Shown here: piece by piece, positions 40,101 through 48,485 of the stretch
How the letters are laid out: every line of letters starts with the position of its first letter
Numbering within the stretch: position 1 is the stretch's first letter
Source of the DNA: a virus
Length of the DNA stretch: 64,000 bases
Strand: one strand, 5' to 3'
IMG/VR virus record: IMGVR_UViG_3300021600_000393
Coordinates: 1-64,000 of that record
The notes under the pieces: model-generated
What the model was told of the DNA's origin: nothing
Seen by the model: the letters and a program-made list of their open reading frames with translations, nothing else
The model's database searches: none
Translations under genes and position numbers: made by a program

Positions 40101-41030
40101 AAGTTCCATTAAAGTGTATTCAGGTAAATTATTATTAATCAAACCTTTTATTTTATATTCACTATAAACCTCACTTAATTTTTGTTGCCCTAAAGTAAGT
40201 GTGTTATTTGTAACGTTTTTACTTCCGTCATTTGAATTTAAAGTAGATGTTGTAGTAACTGTGGTTTTATACATATGAGGTAACGCTAAAACGTGTCCCA
40301 TCGTTATTTCACTTAATATTGTATATTTATAAGTTAAAAAATTTAAATCAATTACAAAATTTCCCGTTTCATGAGAATACCTTGATGTAAATTTTTGTAA
40401 CATTATCTCATATCTAACGGCTTTTCCATAATAACCTTTTAAAGTTAAAAAAAATTTTGGGTATGGTAAATTAAAAAAGGCAGCATATGGTGAATTATCT
40501 CCAAGTTCAAATAATGCCCTTCCTTTTATGTCTTCTAAAACGACTGAAATTGTTGGTAGAAAAGATGTGTTTTGTTTAATTGTAATACTTTTTATTCCCA
40601 ATAATCCATTATTAACAGAACCTGGTTTACCTCCCGAATTAATCGATTTTGATAAATAATATTCATCAGGTTTATTATCATTAACTTCGATTTTTGATGT
40701 TAACACAACTTGATTATTACCTTTACCCTCAATAGAATCTTTACCAGTTATTTCATCTGTCCAACTATTATCCAAAAAAGTTTTATCCTGTTGTTTTAAA
40801 AAATTAATTGTGGCTAATGAAACAATATTTGCACTATCATACGATTCACCTAAAACTAATTTAGTTCTAGGTATCATCTTACACTCAAGATTTGCATACA
40901 TAACAAGATTTTCTTGTTTTACAAATCTATCACTTACAATTCCATTTTCATTTATAACCCTATTAGGGTCAACAACAACAATGTTATTATAATCAAATTC
41001 TACAAAAATGTTTTCTGAATTATCTTCCAT
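34110..41030 (-). CDS. Giant baseplate hub-like tail protein
   Basis: 2306 residues. The N-terminal third contains I-S-V-V-L-E-D-I-K-G-R-A-L-F-E-L-G and FFLTLKGYYGKAVRYEIML followed by F-V-I-D-L-N-F-L-T-Y-K-Y; the C-terminal region (about 2010-2060) has YFNLRHIPMFSGPYMITSVN followed by H-T-I-S-P-G-K-F-D-T-S-F-E-G. This '...GPY.ITSV.H.I..G.F.T.F.G' ending is typical of gpD/gp27-type hub proteins. Residues about 1553-1598 form a Thr/Pro/Ser linker like those in the adhesins. It lies between gp53 and replication genes, in the same block as the tape measure, fitting a hub or hub-associated role. Size is several times T4 gp27. Its start overlaps gp53 by 11 bases. Confidence 0.5.
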   Translation of the reverse strand: MEDNSENIFVEFDYNNIVVVDPNRVINENGIVSDRFVKQENLVMYANLECKMIPRTKLVLGESYDSANIVSLATINFLKQQDKTFLDNSWTDEITGKDSIEGKGNNQVVLTSKIEVNDNKPDEYYLSKSINSGGKPGSVNNGLLGIKSITIKQNTSFLPTISVVLEDIKGRALFELGDNSPYAAFFNLPYPKFFLTLKGYYGKAVRYEIMLQKFTSRYSHETGNFVIDLNFLTYKYTILSEITMGHVLALPHMYKTTVTTTSTLNSNDGSKNVTNNTLTLGQQKLSEVYSEYKIKGLINNNLPEYTLMELKAYLDTFAKNVIESFSKQNLGPLSDIRAYNDTLNEYNRKIFLGDASIEGSWAKQYLDTKAFFVLNNGAIFYQLNDAFLLDGKEYEVKEKLKGIIIKFNDLLLKNKTFGTGGKYVINNGNGNKSNSEDSEISNVTKITYEKFVYNFNNGEDINIEKTWRQRTGSNSGPNETQKKAYENEILKLKAKQIEIVIDAEGNTKNEIRQMFFVFDDGTPNTFTPIIKDIKKELEDKKNKIEESITAALGNFVKSGGNTGIKFQPTLRNVLSVFFANGEAFLRLLDDVHTKAWEKSKDEDRVNSVLNTFTKSANPDAIDGNDTPVYPWPSFIVKSKGENGQGIYNHKYPGDPELITQTKGNDYSIWPEVEFVEEFVNALTQTEEVSQGLPPTVNSDVDIERLSFNTIEIPINNQVFSNKEVVRFLYELYERIFLTANYSRLSRVSKKADTDNYSKLLFSVTEVESNNLITALGNNSPFLVNILKEYNISSTNFQDVLRQASNNGSGDNWLTFIRGEFVTPYIQNILKNSQFSILNINVLSNTAYQPKPSLSNVVEIDEFLSSDSGNNFDFTDLQPFIDLNWVKDYFADGKNIKKNGFETKTTLKYHKTLKTITNFNSETTSLTRRPIVNFLTETGQSITPQVLKSNDNFFNEFYKDRKFNNQFITEGNVRYFNYSGFVGNNQTTSILNTPFFINALQEGINNYKNNSIDPPFISAAYLFLNSLPLSTLKEKYKTFTPEGLAGPSSIEDLDYIFASLKKFAGVHKLPYSWILKIGSIWHRYKKHIQTGNDILNQSWSGFSYLNNYDPITKNPELTYYLTGVNNNYDIVLEKNMSFGNVKFTSINVGFYPKLINDFNFFLTGKDLFEIKTTGTTGTSISEEIQSKMSIDGSPGLKTFLINDAIISKFEDFSITPWTSIIYSDDKLNSYILPSHGSFKNQAYNEIINDNNKLIQSVTGNTSIHNGSIRLFWAASQFGYFDVEKITRPTPNQYMKHIFSGQPEQENYSINGQDIPYSNFEEMFSVFDKNILDGFEKEFLNFCVSDTNIDSKILSENPILNNINFQVLIKSMLTVPYDETFYKGMTNEGLLEKIQTAQIKNITLVLNNFLKNDILFVNGNPSFFDKKLFYSFSNKLITEPITWELYTTTTPNALPVKGNPVPLLIDSKASYSQAWKDLEVYVGFSNNPKLTYSNDGSYITDFFIDFNVAFTSTNIKKLATIIKLYASQKLFQSFSEKTPGVPISSIDKDLIAYAEIKQAPTVTPTPSNGAPSVTPTPSVTPTLSIGTPTPSSGAPSSSNIIGDEILNLYKTTNFNIVPILRDLSGKTIYISPNKTLINNVGGNLTDDEIIRGIVDEVIIEYYGKNFSDPRAALQKYLVVNYVKLPNPSYSNIPTTKQSESNLAFKKSMDDYLDKSITFHDDIINDISSIINKKLDTVKIEPLITKNSTIQGTQNKYELYDSFKAINDKWISGNDFKNKTLFEDVLLIDRASKNVGDDVIVDIFKIKDNYLTKIEPRNSLLTIVKSIIETSNFVIMNLPSYINFYNVQDVIKNPIPKTEGTLEFGNTLFGTFTNVDYRQSSSKMVCFYGGKASEYLKTGNNSSVRFKDDSFDMRRASDNPLSENQQNKSDWALSNKVVAFNVEFGPQNQSIFNGFTVAQDAKLETAESLKMAFELRNQGSGRGASSQSVGLYDLYKTRSYKCSVNMLGNAMIQPTMYFNLRHIPMFSGPYMITSVNHTISPGKFDTSFEGVRQPVASLPLPTDYLETLKQSLITKSEQLIKQNALDSKLSSGNVKNNSSYIVSKATKGLTVAEVADCNESLYVRYEKYYQLDSGDKVKTIYNFKEIKTMIISIVNIAALSTREKEILEQIIFCSFYLTSGNKTGFSSINNNFASIDLTSDWAQPSDFFNKNSYVCLTNDTNIVKPYAVFDNVSNPISFLVNRWSTRLYQLSLNEKLQLKSEEALKFWIINIESDFNVGQENYNNIGIEEKKIMQQRISEGINLFSVTKT
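36235..36370 (-). repeat. Thr-Pro-Ser linker inside the hub-like protein
   Basis: Short degenerate repeat encoding V-T-P-T-P-S and G-A-P-S units on the minus strand. It is the same kind of linker as in the distal adhesins, here inside a baseplate protein. Confidence 0.7.
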
Positions 41031-41346
41031 AATAGAAAAAACGGTTTTCTAACGCCGCTTTATAGTCTTGTAATGAACTTACTAAAGGAAATGGAATTGT
41101 CAAGATAGAATTATTAGGTATTGCCCACTCTTGACTCCCAAATTGTGGATTTGCCATCATAATTAACCACCCAAAATACGGTGTCCCATAATAAAGTTGA
41201 GATACTTTATCCATTCTAGATTGTCCAGACTTATATATGTAACGTTTATCTGTTGATTTACTTTGTATTAAAACAAATGGTAATACCGTTTGTTCCCCAT
41301 TAATTATAAAATCGGAATATCTATTATAATATTGTCTTGATGCCAT
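41020..41346 (-). CDS. 53: Baseplate wedge protein gp53-like (LysM-type)
   Basis: 108 residues (T4 gp53 has 196). The core matches gp53/LysM-like tail proteins: DKVSQLYYGTPYFGWLIMMA, then NPQFGSQEWAIPNNSILTIP followed by F-P-L, the Y-G-x-P-x-x-x-W-L-I-x-x-x-N motif that joins wedges around the hub. The C-terminus D-Y-K-A-A-L overlaps the next gene's start by 11 bases. It begins 2 bases after the 1632-residue gene. The assignment to gp53 rather than a tail-protein-X relative is probable but not certain. Confidence 0.7.
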   Translation of the reverse strand: MASRQYYNRYSDFIINGEQTVLPFVLIQSKSTDKRYIYKSGQSRMDKVSQLYYGTPYFGWLIMMANPQFGSQEWAIPNNSILTIPFPLVSSLQDYKAALENRFFYYGR

Positions 41347-41348
41347 TT

Positions 41349-44300
41349 TTAGTTAAATTTAATTTTACCGTCAAAAGTAGTTGTATCCACGTTAGGGTTT
41401 TGTGTTGCATATAAATCTTTTATTTTTTTCTTTTGGTCACTGTCCTCAGCAATTGGAACGGTTGTATATGTAAATTTTCTTATTGGCCCTTTTACATATG
41501 TATTTTGAGAAAGTTTATCAATAAACTCTTTTTTTACCGATTCTTTACGTTTTCCAAATTCTTTAATTTCATTATCAAATTTAGTAATATAAATTGTTGA
41601 TACATTGTTTAACGAACTGTCAAAAGCTTGAATTTCTTTTTTATATTTTTTTACGTCCTTTAACAACACACCTAAAACATTTGCTCTAAATTCATTTTTT
41701 TTGTTTTTAAGAGTTTGAACAATGACACTATAAAATGCTTTAGCAATCGGCGGATTTTCATTTCTTGTTATTTTTAAATAAAGGCTGCCTATTCCTAACC
41801 CTTGGTCACCATAAAATTTTAAAACGTTTTTGCCAAAATTATCAAAATCAGATTTTAACTCATCTAACGTATTATTAATACCCTGTTTTGCTGGTTTAGT
41901 TATATCATCTGTACCCTCTAAATTATAAATCCGTATATTACCACCACCTATAATAATCCCATCTGTTTTTTCAGATATTAAATTTATTTTTCTTATATCT
42001 TGAACTAAAGACTCTTGTTGTGTAGATAAATTTTGAATAATTTGTTGGATTGAATTACTAAAATTACTTTGTACTTTGTCTTTTATATAGGTTTTCATAT
42101 TATCTTTAATTATTTTTAAAGTAGTACCTGAAATATTTTGCATTTTTTCTAAAATTCCACCTATTATTGGATTTGACGATTTATCTATATCAGTATAAAC
42201 ACTTGTAAACAAGTCATTTATATTTGTACCAATCTCCGGTTTTGGTTTACCAAAAATTTTAGTTTTTTGTCCACCTGTTAAAACGGTTCCCTCAATAAAC
42301 AATCTGTCTTTTCTAAATAATTCTAAAATATCAAGATTATAAGTTTTAACAATAATTTCTAACTGATTTAATAAATTTGTATAATATGTTTTAGTATCGT
42401 CAAATAATAAATCCATTATGTTTTTATATGAAATATCTCCATTTGACCCTACAGCATTTGATTTTGTTGTTAATATTTGCCCAATTGTAGTACCACCATT
42501 ATTATTAATTTGGGAAGCTATGTTGTTAACATCAGTTTTTATTTCACCTTTAACAATTGAATTAAAAAACTCCATATCCATAGCGGAAGTGTCTTCAGTT
42601 GGTACCGCTCTTTCATCGTAAATTTCAGTGTTTGCGTAATAATTAAAAGATAACGCATTTTGAAGTTGTTCTATTGGTCTTTGTAATCCAGACCCACCAA
42701 TAAAATTAAACGCCATTGTTATTTTGGCAATCATTGGTTGGACTCCTATTCCTTCGGGATTTAAATCAAATAAAAGCGGGTCATATTGAATACCGAATTG
42801 AGTTGGGACTATTTTGGTGTTATAAAAATCGCCAATTCTAAGAACTAAAATTGGTGGAGTCCCAAAAGAAGTGTTTAAAGCGTCATTAAATTTTGGCTTA
42901 CCATCAGGGCCAATTACCGGAATTGTGTCACCAGGTCTTACGCATTGTTGTAAAAAAGTTAGTCTTGAATTTAATCCTTCAGGAGTCATTGAATGAAACG
43001 CAGGGTTAAAATGTTTAATTTTTTCTTTTATTGAGGCGTAAACCATTGGAGAATTCTCTTCAATCATTTCAAAATAACTAGCCTCGTTTAACAGCCCTCT
43101 TATTATTTTTTTTGCAATTCCTTCTTTAAGTTTTGAAGTTATTCCAATTACCTTTGGTAGAATTGGTGTTTTTTTAATCCCAATTTTTGACTTTTCAACA
43201 ACATTTTCTTCTTTAATTGTTTTGGAATAGTCTTTCGCACTTATGTCAGAAATTACAACTCTACGACAAGCCATAGCACTAACCGAATAAACTTGAGCGT
43301 CCTTAGGCGTTTGTAAGTCAGTACATGTAATATTATTACCAAAGTCACCTGTACCTCCTTTTGGGGTTACATTTTTTTCAGATTCTCCTTTGGAGTCAAA
43401 AGTTATTTCTAAACTTCCGTCCAATAAAGCCTCTTGAAACGTTTTAGATGATGTTTTAAAATACGTCTCAATAGAGTCAACTCTGTTTTTGGACAACGTT
43501 AGATTGTACTTATCATCAGCAAGAGCCGATGCTGAACCAACAAAAGTGATTTTTACTTCTCCCTGTTTTTTAATTAAATAAGTTTCAAGGTCAGACATAA
43601 GATTTTTATCGGGGTTACCAATTGTCTTATCAATCTGTTTAAAATTATTAACAATTATGTTTTCAAAAAACTGTGTTGTGTTTTTATTAAAACCAGTAAA
43701 ATTTTTAGAAAACGTTTCATATGTTCCACTTCTTCCCGTATACGTATTAAATAAAGTAAGATAATTTCCAGCACCAACATCATTATCAAAATAAAAACCA
43801 AGGGATTTGTAATCATTAAATGAATCGTTTGTTTTTGGACCAATCGTTGTTTCCTCTGTTTTTGTTTCTTTAACAATCTCAGTAATTTGTTCAACGCTAA
43901 CTCCAGGTTTACTTAATATTTCTTGATACGTTACCAAATCTTTTGATTCTACATAAGGAAATCTTTTTGCTAATTCAATTATGTCAAATTTTGCACATCC
44001 AGCAAAAAAAGATTCAACAATTGAATTTACTCTTTCACTATCAGCGTTTTGAAGTTGTTTTTTAACTATAAGGTTTAAAATTGATGGATGGTCAACAATT
44101 ATTTTCCAAGATAAAGTTCCAGTCCTTGTAGTTTCTTTATATGTATATATTGGCTCTGGTCTTCCAAGAAAACTTGTCGGAGTAAAACTTGGATTACTGG
44201 TTTCGCTAAAACTAATATCATAAGGTGGAAACCACATAACTCTACCCCCATTTTGTCCTTTTTCTTCAGCAGGTAATTGGTCATAAGTAAAACCATCTCT

Positions 44301-46247
44301 ACTAGATGTTCTCCAAGCTAAATTTTCAATTGAAAACATGTATTTTTTAACCGATTTTTGTCCATTACTATTAACAACAATATTTGTAGACTCAGTCCCA
44401 GCCGCTCCATTCATTGGAGCAATATTTAAATTATATGTATTATCTAAAACCGAATTTGTAAAACGTCTGTTTTTTGTTGTTATACCATCTGTTTTTTGTA
44501 AATCAGCATATGTAAAATATGGAGTATCTTTAGCAAATACTCTACCATATTCAAACCCTTTTTGAATCCCGGTAGTGTTATCTTTGTATCTTAAAATCTT
44601 AGAACCTTTAGTTATTTCTTTATACCCATCATTAAAAACTTTACTTACTTGATTAATCGCATTACCAACATGTTTTAATCTAGTAATACCGTTAACGTTA
44701 TCCGCAGAATCAATAAGTCTTTGAGTGTTATCTAAAATTGAACTTGATTTAAATTTTATGTTTGTTGATTCATTTTTAAAATAATCACTTGATATTTGAT
44801 TAAATTGTTTATCAACAGGGCCAGGTCCTCCACCAATTGTTGGTGCAAAACCAGCTGCGTTTTTATATCTTGGAGAAACCCAGACAAATTCACCTCCAAT
44901 ACCCCCACCATCAGTTAATGATTTACCAGCTAAACCAAAATTAAGTCTACCTATATTACCTTCATATAAATTACTTAACTCCGTTGGACCATAAACTGGT
45001 GACGACACTTGACGCCCAAAAATGTTTATAGGTATTTGATTTCCTGGTGAAGTAATTAAACTAGGTTCGGCATTTGCGCTACCAACATAGTAACCACCAG
45101 TTGGGTCTCCAAGAAACTTTAAGGCGGTATTAATTGCTTTTAAAGTTGCCCCGACAATACCACCTGCGGTTCTATCTAACGATGGTTTATATCGATTTAA
45201 ATCAATATTTGAAAATAAACTTGATTTTTGTCCGTCCCCAGTATTTGCTATAAAAATTTGTGAAGGATTTCTAATTGTATTTAACGCTCCGGATATAATC
45301 CCACCTGTTAATTGATTTAAAGAATTTAATATTAAAGAACCTTGTATTGCTGACGCACCAAGAAATAAATTAGGTGTAAAATAATCACCAGGAATTGGTG
45401 ATGTTGGATAAAACTCACCGTTCAATCTTGTTTTTAAATTTGTTTGAAAACTACTTTGGTTTTCTGGAACAGTAATTGACCAATTTTTATAAATTAATTG
45501 TTGTTTACCAGTCGCTAATGAACTTGTTTGATTTGGGTCTTTTAATGATTGTAACGTATTTTTACCAAAATTGTTACGGGATAATTCAGCGTCAGCTCTA
45601 ACTTTAAATAAACCTTGTAAATAACTTCCCCCTAACTTAGCAATAAATGAATCGCTAGATAATGCTCCATCACTACCATTTGGATTTTTATTATTAAATA
45701 TTTCAGACGAAGTATATGTTGAAGGAACAAAACTTGGAGGCCCCCAATAATTTTCATAAAGTTTATTATTATTTTGAATGTCGGTTATTGTTACCATATT
45801 TTGATAACCACCCGTTGGACCATAAACATTTTCATTATATGATAAATCAATAAAGAACTCATTTAATAAGTCCATTTTTGTGTCTTTTGGGCTATATTCA
45901 CCTTGATTTGAATTAATAGGTAATGGAGCTCCATTATATGTAATGTCAATGTTATAACCACCCTCAGGGCCATATTGATTTAAAGGAAATAATTTTTTTG
46001 CAAACGGGTCTTCCGCAATATAAGAATCCGGAGAATCGATAACTGGTGAATCAGTAAGAATTGTTTCGTAATTTAAATTTCCAACTGAAGGTGAAAAAAC
46101 TCCAACAACTTTATACGCCGCAAGGTTTTTTCCAACTAATAAATCCCTAAATGTTTTTGTAGACGCAAAAGATAAAAAACTTTTACCCGGAGAACCAATT
46201 GAGTTCTGACCGTTTGTTACGCTATTTGGTATACCTTCAACCGCCAT
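41349..46247 (-). CDS. Large tail/baseplate protein with OmpA-like domain
   Basis: 1632 residues. Residues about 885-995 form an OmpA/MotB-like module: V-K-I-T-F-V-G-S-A-S-A-L-A-D, YNLTLSKNRVDSIETYF and the later ACRRVVI, the 'G.aS......N..LS..RA..v...l' pattern that binds peptidoglycan. Flanking regions look like tail-tube/baseplate junction proteins (RVMWFPPYDISFSETSNPSF; PILVLRIGDFYNTKIVPTQF; IEQLQNALSFNYYANTEIYD). The C-terminal 350 residues are coiled-coil-like. It sits between the tape measure and gp53, where T4-like phages place hub, gp48 and gp54 functions. A central baseplate protein able to anchor to the cell wall is inferred. Confidence 0.55.
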   Translation of the reverse strand: MAVEGIPNSVTNGQNSIGSPGKSFLSFASTKTFRDLLVGKNLAAYKVVGVFSPSVGNLNYETILTDSPVIDSPDSYIAEDPFAKKLFPLNQYGPEGGYNIDITYNGAPLPINSNQGEYSPKDTKMDLLNEFFIDLSYNENVYGPTGGYQNMVTITDIQNNNKLYENYWGPPSFVPSTYTSSEIFNNKNPNGSDGALSSDSFIAKLGGSYLQGLFKVRADAELSRNNFGKNTLQSLKDPNQTSSLATGKQQLIYKNWSITVPENQSSFQTNLKTRLNGEFYPTSPIPGDYFTPNLFLGASAIQGSLILNSLNQLTGGIISGALNTIRNPSQIFIANTGDGQKSSLFSNIDLNRYKPSLDRTAGGIVGATLKAINTALKFLGDPTGGYYVGSANAEPSLITSPGNQIPINIFGRQVSSPVYGPTELSNLYEGNIGRLNFGLAGKSLTDGGGIGGEFVWVSPRYKNAAGFAPTIGGGPGPVDKQFNQISSDYFKNESTNIKFKSSSILDNTQRLIDSADNVNGITRLKHVGNAINQVSKVFNDGYKEITKGSKILRYKDNTTGIQKGFEYGRVFAKDTPYFTYADLQKTDGITTKNRRFTNSVLDNTYNLNIAPMNGAAGTESTNIVVNSNGQKSVKKYMFSIENLAWRTSSRDGFTYDQLPAEEKGQNGGRVMWFPPYDISFSETSNPSFTPTSFLGRPEPIYTYKETTRTGTLSWKIIVDHPSILNLIVKKQLQNADSERVNSIVESFFAGCAKFDIIELAKRFPYVESKDLVTYQEILSKPGVSVEQITEIVKETKTEETTIGPKTNDSFNDYKSLGFYFDNDVGAGNYLTLFNTYTGRSGTYETFSKNFTGFNKNTTQFFENIIVNNFKQIDKTIGNPDKNLMSDLETYLIKKQGEVKITFVGSASALADDKYNLTLSKNRVDSIETYFKTSSKTFQEALLDGSLEITFDSKGESEKNVTPKGGTGDFGNNITCTDLQTPKDAQVYSVSAMACRRVVISDISAKDYSKTIKEENVVEKSKIGIKKTPILPKVIGITSKLKEGIAKKIIRGLLNEASYFEMIEENSPMVYASIKEKIKHFNPAFHSMTPEGLNSRLTFLQQCVRPGDTIPVIGPDGKPKFNDALNTSFGTPPILVLRIGDFYNTKIVPTQFGIQYDPLLFDLNPEGIGVQPMIAKITMAFNFIGGSGLQRPIEQLQNALSFNYYANTEIYDERAVPTEDTSAMDMEFFNSIVKGEIKTDVNNIASQINNNGGTTIGQILTTKSNAVGSNGDISYKNIMDLLFDDTKTYYTNLLNQLEIIVKTYNLDILELFRKDRLFIEGTVLTGGQKTKIFGKPKPEIGTNINDLFTSVYTDIDKSSNPIIGGILEKMQNISGTTLKIIKDNMKTYIKDKVQSNFSNSIQQIIQNLSTQQESLVQDIRKINLISEKTDGIIIGGGNIRIYNLEGTDDITKPAKQGINNTLDELKSDFDNFGKNVLKFYGDQGLGIGSLYLKITRNENPPIAKAFYSVIVQTLKNKKNEFRANVLGVLLKDVKKYKKEIQAFDSSLNNVSTIYITKFDNEIKEFGKRKESVKKEFIDKLSQNTYVKGPIRKFTYTTVPIAEDSDQKKKIKDLYATQNPNVDTTTFDGKIKFN

Positions 46248-46259
46248 GTTTTTTTAATA

Positions 46260-46267
46260 ATAAATAG
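46260..46267 (-). promoter_or_regulatory. ATATTTAT-class element before the OmpA-domain gene
   Basis: Minus-strand CTATTTAT ending 12 bases before the ATG at 46247, in the 35-base spacer after the tape measure gene. Confidence 0.35.
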
Positions 46268-46282
46268 GTTGAATTTAATTTT

Positions 46283-48298
46283 TTAATTGGGTCGACTACC
46301 ATTAGTTACAACATCTTTTATACTTGTTGCAACAACTTGTTTTAATCCCATATCATCTTTAAATGCTTGAGTAACAACATCAACTATTTTTTGATTTAAA
46401 TCAGGATTAATATTATCGTTTGATGTGCTTACTCTAACTTCAATAACTACTTTATTTTCATTTGATGTTTCATTTGTTGTTGAATTTTTAGTCATATTTT
46501 CCAACTCTTTTGTTGGTATATTTAATCCTTTAGATATCATTTGAATAATATCACCGTTTGTATTAATAGGATTAATATCTTTAATAGTTGAACTTGTTTC
46601 CATACCATTAGACATTGGTGAAATATCACCTTTAATCATTTTTGCAATATTATTAAGTCCAGTTCCAGCAATAATTGTATCTTTTTCAAAAAATTCAATA
46701 TCCCCATCTTCGGTCCTAATAAAATCATCCCCCGTTTGTGTCTTAATATTTTTTGATATTTCTGATAAAACACTCCCAATGCCCACACCTAATAAAGTTA
46801 ATTTATTAGTTAACTCACCAATTACAATATTAAATGGTTCAGGTAATTTTGCAGTTTCTATATCTAGTTGTTGACCACCTTTATTTATATCAAATAATGA
46901 TTTTGGAAATGTTTCTAAATACTTATCACGTTCGGCCTTGGTTGGAAAAGTTTTTACACTAACATTATCTTTTTTTTCTGTAATTTTTCTAGTACTACCC
47001 CCCGCAAATTCTCTAAATATTTTTGCTAAGGATTCATTAATGTCCTGACCTATTTTTGCTGCGTTTATTGTTGATGACGCAACAGCCATACCTAACCCTT
47101 TACTCACACCAACAGTACCTATAGTTTTATTTAATAGTTCTAATTGAGTTAATTGCTCTTGAGCTAATTTTTCAACTGTTTTTGGTTCTAATTGTTTTAA
47201 CATATCCTTATTTATTTCCCCATTTTCACTTATTTTTGCCATATAATCATCCAGATTTTCGTCAACACCATTAACGGCAATTACAAATTTTCCTTTGTCA
47301 TTTAAACGTGTCATATTTGCAATTAACGTTTTTTGTTCTTCAGTTGCCATTTCAGGAAATTTAATACCAGCCATTTTACTTTCTAATTCAACGCCAGACC
47401 TAGCCATATTAGTTAATGATTCATAAGGTATTTTTAATTCAGCAGCAATTGCTCTAAGTTGTTCTCTACCACCTGGTAATATTTCCATTTGACCCGCCTC
47501 ATTTAATTTAGTAAACCCCTTTGTCATTTCAGCAATTTGTCTTTGAAGTTCCGCAGGGTCATTTTGAGATAAATTCATTAATCTCATTGGGTCTAATAAA
47601 TCAGATTGAACAACACCTAACCTTTGTAACGCTGCCGCCATATCAATTGCATTTTCCGGGCTTAACATTCTGTCTGCAAAGTCTAATGTTGATTTCATTT
47701 CAACCCTCATTTGAACGGCCTGCGCAGCCATTTTTGTTAAACCATCAACCCCACCTTGAAATGTGTATTTATCCATAGCGGACATGTTACTAGCCATTTC
47801 GTCACTTACTTTTTTACCATTGAGCCCAGACGCTCTTGCAACATCAAGAGTCTTACCCATTTTTTCTGAAATAGATTCTAAACTAAATCCAGCATTAGTA
47901 AATTTTTCCGCCAAGGTTTTAGCCTCTATACCAGTAACCTTTGCTGTTCCTTGTAAGTCTCCAAATAACTTATCATTATATAAAGCGTTTTTTCCGGTGA
48001 CCTGACTTAAAGTCACCATCATGCCTTGAGCGAGTTCTATTGATTTTTGAGCATCATACCCAAGTTTTTGGATACCTTCTACTGAACCAGCAATATTTTT
48101 TCTGATAGCGTCAGCAGATTCTTCTCCAAGACCAAGTTGATTAGTTGTTTGAGCCGCTAAATCGTAAACGGTTTGAAAAGTTTTTTTAAGGGTTTTGGTA
48201 CTTAAAGCGTCAGCAAGTTTTCCAAGGAAAGTGTTAAAAACATCATTTATGTCAGCTATTTCAGTTAAGACTGCCTTTTTTTTGTTACCTGGTGGCAT
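46283..48298 (-). CDS. Tail tape measure protein (gp29-like)
   Basis: 671 residues, mostly helical, with the Ala/Gly/Lys-rich, heptad-like composition of tape measures: AKVTGIEAKTLAEKFTNAGF, AAALQRLGVVQSDLLDPMRL and LNKTIGTVGVSKGLGMAVAS. It sets tail length and is ejected ahead of DNA. T4 gp29 is 590 residues, so the tail length would be similar to T4 if scaling holds. The gene order tube, gp26-like, small overlapping ORF, tape measure is the standard tail layout. An ATATTTAT element stands 13 bases before its ATG. Confidence 0.82.
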   Translation of the reverse strand: MPPGNKKKAVLTEIADINDVFNTFLGKLADALSTKTLKKTFQTVYDLAAQTTNQLGLGEESADAIRKNIAGSVEGIQKLGYDAQKSIELAQGMMVTLSQVTGKNALYNDKLFGDLQGTAKVTGIEAKTLAEKFTNAGFSLESISEKMGKTLDVARASGLNGKKVSDEMASNMSAMDKYTFQGGVDGLTKMAAQAVQMRVEMKSTLDFADRMLSPENAIDMAAALQRLGVVQSDLLDPMRLMNLSQNDPAELQRQIAEMTKGFTKLNEAGQMEILPGGREQLRAIAAELKIPYESLTNMARSGVELESKMAGIKFPEMATEEQKTLIANMTRLNDKGKFVIAVNGVDENLDDYMAKISENGEINKDMLKQLEPKTVEKLAQEQLTQLELLNKTIGTVGVSKGLGMAVASSTINAAKIGQDINESLAKIFREFAGGSTRKITEKKDNVSVKTFPTKAERDKYLETFPKSLFDINKGGQQLDIETAKLPEPFNIVIGELTNKLTLLGVGIGSVLSEISKNIKTQTGDDFIRTEDGDIEFFEKDTIIAGTGLNNIAKMIKGDISPMSNGMETSSTIKDINPINTNGDIIQMISKGLNIPTKELENMTKNSTTNETSNENKVVIEVRVSTSNDNINPDLNQKIVDVVTQAFKDDMGLKQVVATSIKDVVTNGSRPN

Positions 48299-48312
48299 GT
48301 TATTTTTAATTA

Positions 48313-48320
48313 TAAATATC
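48313..48320 (-). promoter_or_regulatory. ATATTTAT element before the tape measure gene
   Basis: Minus-strand GATATTTATAATTAA ending about 14 bases before the ATG at 48298, beyond the end of the chaperone-like ORF. Confidence 0.4.
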
Positions 48321-48356
48321 TAAAAACTATTTTTGAGACTCTAATAATTTATTCAT

Positions 48357-48485
48357 TAAAAAAGTTTTTACATATGTAGGCATATTTAAAAATTCAGAAT
48401 AACCAATATGTAGTAATTTTGCGAAATAAAAATATTGGTTTAATACAACCTCAATATGATTAGAAGAAAGGCCGAAAAAATTCAA
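48357..48485 (-). CDS. Second half of a tail-assembly-chaperone-like pair, small overlapping ORF
   Basis: A 42-residue ORF (TTG start at 48485 reading MNFFGLSSNHIE) that overlaps the end of the gp26-like gene by 26 bases in the +1 frame. The pattern VVLNQYFYFAKLLHIGYSEF followed by L-N-M-P-T-Y resembles the C-terminal half of tape-measure chaperones and the small proteins beside gp26 in T4-like phages. The stop falls just after M-P-T-Y-V-K-T-F. The next frame continues LMNKLLESQK to a stop at 48328, completing the expected pattern, so a one-base homopolymer (T5) indel or slip near 48360 is suspected. It may be translated from TTG or by +1 frameshifting at TTT-TTT-C (48480-48474). Confidence 0.55.
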
